This document shows positions 61,314-64,000 of a stretch of DNA of 64,000 nucleotides, piece by piece (the first letter of the stretch is position 1; each line of letters opens with the position of its first letter). Both the position numbers and the translations under genes were made by a program. The stretch comes from CAYMJM01 sp964391325. Its GTDB lineage: Bacteria; Patescibacteriota; Dojkabacteria; B142; JAFGMG01. The stretch is taken from the NCBI GenBank assembly GCA_964391325.1, contig CAYMJM010000003.1:1-64000 (forward strand), written 5' to 3'. The notes below the pieces were generated by a model that saw nothing but the letters and a program-made list of their open reading frames with translations, made no database searches and was not told the DNA's origin.

Positions 61314-61568
61314 TTAATCTTCCCAGTAAATTTCCTCTAGCCACCAGGATAGCGTATCCGTATCTAGCCTGATTTTAAAAGCGCCCTTGCTGTTAGATAC
61401 AGAAAATAAGTGAACAGGAACTGTCCCGTTAGAGGCTTTGGTTATAAGGTTGAGAGAAGTGATCTTATACAGTTTATTTTTCCAAGCAAAAGCACGAATT
61501 TGAGGTTTCTGTTCTCCAAATTGTACCCATACATCTATGGAGTCATGTATATATTCGTATCTACGCAT
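61314..61568 (-). CDS. Small protein linked to the Y-family polymerase (DUF6504-like)
   Basis: This 84-residue beta-rich protein (SIDVWVQFGEQKPQIRAFAWKNKLYKI; FKIRLDTDTLSWWLEEIYWED) resembles the small DUF6504-type proteins that are found beside Y-family polymerases. It is the first gene of a two-gene unit with dinB. The pairing suggests a role in translesion synthesis, but none is proven. Confidence 0.7.
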   Translation of the reverse strand: MRRYEYIHDSIDVWVQFGEQKPQIRAFAWKNKLYKITSLNLITKASNGTVPVHLFSVSNSKGAFKIRLDTDTLSWWLEEIYWED

Positions 61569-61749
61569 GTGAAAGAATAGTAATTTTTATAATATCATAC
61601 CGAATAAAAACCGAAGATACAAGAATTTTTATTAACTTGGTTTCTCTTTAATATTAGCCTATAATTTAATCTGTAACTTACAAAAATATTTTCGTATGCG
61701 TGTATTGAAGAGGTAATAATTCTATTTTTAATTATTAAGAGTTTTATGT

Positions 61750-62631
61750 ATGAATTATCTCAAAAAAGTAGAGGAATCTATAAAGTTTACATGGAAGTAT
61801 AAAACTTTATGGATATTTGGAGCAATTGTTTCGATTTTTGGAGGGGGAGGCTTCTTCAACTCTCCGGGCAATTTTAGTAGTGATCAAAACTCTCAGGTAG
61901 CTGATAAAGTAGAAGAAATATCTGAGTCTCCAACGGCAATTGTACTGATTATTGTATTTTCTATAATTGCTCTTATCCTTGCAGTTATTGGCTGGTATCT
62001 AAACAGTGTGGCAAAAGCTGCATTGATTAATTCCGTCAAGGTTGATGCTGCTGGAGGCAGACCTACTTTTAAAGAAGGTTGGAAATTCGGAAGAACTCTG
62101 GCTTTAAGAATAATGTGGATGGATGTGATTGGCTTTGGTATCAGTTTAACTATTATTATACCAATTCTCCTTGTGGTCATACTGGGAATTCTTTTTCCAC
62201 CGTTTTTTATACTTTTCTGCCTGTTGATCCCTCTTGTCATACTGCTTGGTGTACTGTGGGTTATCGTCTATACAGGAGCACTGAGATATCTTGTTCTAAA
62301 GGACTTGAGTGCATGGGATAGTTTAGTATCTGGTTGGAATTTAGCAAAAAGTACTATTGTAGAGTATATCGTAGGAGGGCTGGTTTCGCTACTTACTGGA
62401 TGTATCTGGGCTGTAGTTTTAATACCTTTGGCAATAATTTCGGTTATCTTTTTTATACTTCTGGTTGCAATGACATTATTGATAAATCCTATCCTTGCTG
62501 TTCTTATACTGATAATAGGACTTCTGTTAGGGGTGCTGGCTATGGCGTTAGTTAATGCTCCTTATGCTGTATTTACTAACACATATTGGACGAAAGTGGT
62601 TATGACGTTAATGGAGAAGTTTGAAAAATAG
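61750..62631 (+). CDS. Multi-pass membrane protein of unknown function
   Basis: This 293-residue protein has about six hydrophobic segments (near 20-38, 62-88, 111-145, 147-180, 205-240, 243-275). The N-terminus YLKKVEESIKFTWKYKTLWIFGAI and the repeated small/large residue pattern are typical of DUF4013-like or glycerophosphodiester-phosphodiesterase membrane-domain proteins. Family assignment is not firm. The miaA gene follows after 13 bases. Confidence 0.65.
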   Translation: MNYLKKVEESIKFTWKYKTLWIFGAIVSIFGGGGFFNSPGNFSSDQNSQVADKVEEISESPTAIVLIIVFSIIALILAVIGWYLNSVAKAALINSVKVDAAGGRPTFKEGWKFGRTLALRIMWMDVIGFGISLTIIIPILLVVILGILFPPFFILFCLLIPLVILLGVLWVIVYTGALRYLVLKDLSAWDSLVSGWNLAKSTIVEYIVGGLVSLLTGCIWAVVLIPLAIISVIFFILLVAMTLLINPILAVLILIIGLLLGVLAMALVNAPYAVFTNTYWTKVVMTLMEKFEK

Positions 62632-62644
62632 CTTCAATAGTATT

Positions 62645-63610
62645 ATGTACAAGAAAATTATTGTAGTTGGTGGCCCAACTGCTACAGGAAAGACTAAGCT
62701 GGCAATTTCTGCTGCTTCTATCGTGAATGGAGAAATACTGAATGCGGATTCTATGCAAGTCTACAGTAGTTTAAATATCGGCACTAACAAGGGAGACCTG
62801 GCTTCTGCAAAAAATGTAAGAGAACGCGAAGTTTTATTGGATCAAAAAAAGTTTGTAATCAAGCCCTATTATTTGGAGGGCTCCAAAATAGTTAGTTGGC
62901 TATTTGATCTTGTCCCACCAGATTATAATTTTACTGTTATAGAATATAAGCAATTAGCAGAGCACTTTATTCAAGATATAAGAAGTAGGGGGAAGGTCCC
63001 AATTCTTGTGGGTGGAACAGGATTATATATAGACGCTGTTCTCAGAGATTATAATACACGGGGTCAAGTGAATAGAAAGCTAAGGGAAGAGTTAAAGTAT
63101 CTTTCAATACCTGAGTTGCATACTAGGCTTCTGGAGTTAGATTTTAAGCCGGACCTTCTGAACAATTCTGATAAAAATAACCCCAGACGGTTGATTCGTT
63201 TAGTTGAGAAATTAAAATCAGAGAATACTCCTATTTATAAAAGCGCTAGCTTTGTTTATGATCACGTATTTCTGTACCCTCGATTTGAGTTTAAAGAATT
63301 AGAGCAAAAGCTAAAGCTGCGAGTAGATAGAATGCTAGCTGAAGGATTTATCATGGAAGTTGAAGAGTTGCTACGCAAGGGATATAGTTCTGAACTAAAA
63401 GCTTTGCAAGCTACGGGATATAGAGAAGTTATTATGTTTTTACAAGGAAAAATTATTTCTATAGAAGAATTAAAGAAAAAAATAGTATTGGCTCATAGGC
63501 AGTATGCAAAGCGGCAAGTTACTTGGTTTGAAGGACGAGGGAGAAACTACGATTTGGTAAGGATTAACTTCGATTCTAAGTCAGATTTAGAAAATTCTCT
63601 AGAAATTTGA
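62645..63610 (+). CDS. miaA: tRNA dimethylallyltransferase
   Basis: This gene encodes 321 residues from the ATG at 62645; an in-frame TTG at 62621 lies inside the previous gene. It has Walker A GGPTATGKTKLA, NADSMQVYSSLNIGTNK, VGGTGLYIDAVL and the C-terminal QATGYREV. It adds a dimethylallyl group to A37 of tRNAs reading U-starting codons, such as the Cys and Leu(TAA) tRNAs here, both with A at position 37. Normal length. Confidence 0.96.
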   Translation: MYKKIIVVGGPTATGKTKLAISAASIVNGEILNADSMQVYSSLNIGTNKGDLASAKNVREREVLLDQKKFVIKPYYLEGSKIVSWLFDLVPPDYNFTVIEYKQLAEHFIQDIRSRGKVPILVGGTGLYIDAVLRDYNTRGQVNRKLREELKYLSIPELHTRLLELDFKPDLLNNSDKNNPRRLIRLVEKLKSENTPIYKSASFVYDHVFLYPRFEFKELEQKLKLRVDRMLAEGFIMEVEELLRKGYSSELKALQATGYREVIMFLQGKIISIEELKKKIVLAHRQYAKRQVTWFEGRGRNYDLVRINFDSKSDLENSLEI

Positions 63611-63685
63611 ATTTTCGGTAAATTTTCGGCATAATAACTTTGAGTTTCTGCTATTAAATTCGGATTACAAGAAGAATTATTCAAT

Positions 63686-64000
63686 ATGAGGCAGTCCAAT
63701 TTTTTTGAAAATAGTCAAGTTAAGAAGAGCTCTTCAAAGCGTCCATTAGCGGATCTAATGAGACCAACTACATTAGAAGACTATCTGGGGCAGGATAAAT
63801 TAGTAGGAAAAGAGGGTCCTATCAGCAGAATGATACAGAAAGATGATTTAGTATCCATGGTTCTATGGGGACCACCCGGAAGTGGCAAGACTACACTTGC
63901 TGCTATTATTGCGAAAGAGACTAGCTCATACTTCGTTCAGCTTTCTGCTGTAAGCTCGGGGAAACAAGATGTGGCTAAAGTTATAGATGAAGCTAAGGAT
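63686..64000 (+). CDS. rarA: Replication-associated recombination protein RarA (MgsA), 3' end outside window
   Basis: The frame runs from the ATG at 63686 to the window edge, 105 residues. It starts with an SSB-binding-type N-terminus, then PLADLMRPTTLEDYLGQDKLVG and Walker A LWGPPGSGKTTLA, and continues into IAKETSSYFVQLSAVSSGKQDV. This matches the AAA+ protein RarA/MgsA, which acts at stalled forks. The window ends before Walker B. Confidence 0.93.
   Translation, partial: MRQSNFFENSQVKKSSSKRPLADLMRPTTLEDYLGQDKLVGKEGPISRMIQKDDLVSMVLWGPPGSGKTTLAAIIAKETSSYFVQLSAVSSGKQDVAKVIDEAKD

Overview
The window is a 64 kb piece of a low-GC bacterial chromosome with densely packed genes, many overlapping by 4 to 20 bases. 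The gene set suggests a Patescibacteria/CPR-type organism: few biosynthetic pathways, no ribosomal or phage block here, a lone SpoU methyltransferase, ribonuclease J, LepA, archaeal-flavoured proteins (a CarS-like cytidylyltransferase, an archaeal-type AspRS, an endonuclease Q) and many short proteins without clear homologues. TGA is used as a stop (for example at 871-873), which argues against the code-25 CPR lineages. I cannot name the phylum with confidence. I see no CRISPR array, transposase, integrase or prophage. The accessory interest lies in gene fusions, leader RNAs, operators and unusual small operons.

Layout: 1-5157 holds a truncated histidine kinase, a TPR protein with a possible muralytic-like partner, and a NatAB-type ABC exporter. 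5240-8195 holds lepA and trpS. 8211-11975 is a membrane-lipid block: a small PAP2-like protein, a CarS-like protein, a kinase-fold protein, a PHP phosphoesterase and a divergent CDP-alcohol phosphatidyltransferase. tRNA-Lys follows, then small HD, histidine-phosphatase, HAD, GNAT-like, TRM11-like and M20 genes. 18280-23772 groups DNA repair and nucleotide genes: OGG-like glycosylase, endonuclease Q, Mn-pyrophosphatase and a UvrD-type helicase. 23795-26691 is a Fur-family regulator facing znuABC across a near-perfect 23-bp palindrome. 27098-41115 holds a U32 protein, rubrerythrin, a RecD-like helicase, a HAM1-like protein, a flavoprotein, an ABC exporter, rnj and pyk. Two tRNA genes (Cys, Leu) follow, the second overlapping the 3' end of an antisense SpoU methyltransferase gene, then gpmI.

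45967-50881 holds ssb, MazG-like and Nudix genes, then proS and aspS. Each synthetase gene is preceded by what looks like a T-box riboswitch whose acceptor-binding bulge fits the expected tRNA. ProS lacks the usual internal editing domain, and AspS carries a C-terminal YbaK-like deacylase domain.

50954-60052 is a division and cell-wall (dcw) cluster: mraZ, rsmH, an ftsL-like gene, a PBP/ftsI, a clan GH-A-like glycosidase, murA, a Mur-ligase-like protein with a broken P-loop, a small sigma factor and murE. Four GTGGTGA-type repeats at exact 10-bp spacing precede mraZ and look like the MraZ operator. The window ends with a Y-family polymerase and its small partner, a membrane protein, miaA and the start of rarA.

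Shine-Dalgarno sequences are mostly weak. Several genes have a -10-like hexamer exactly 6 nt before the start codon, suggesting leaderless transcripts.
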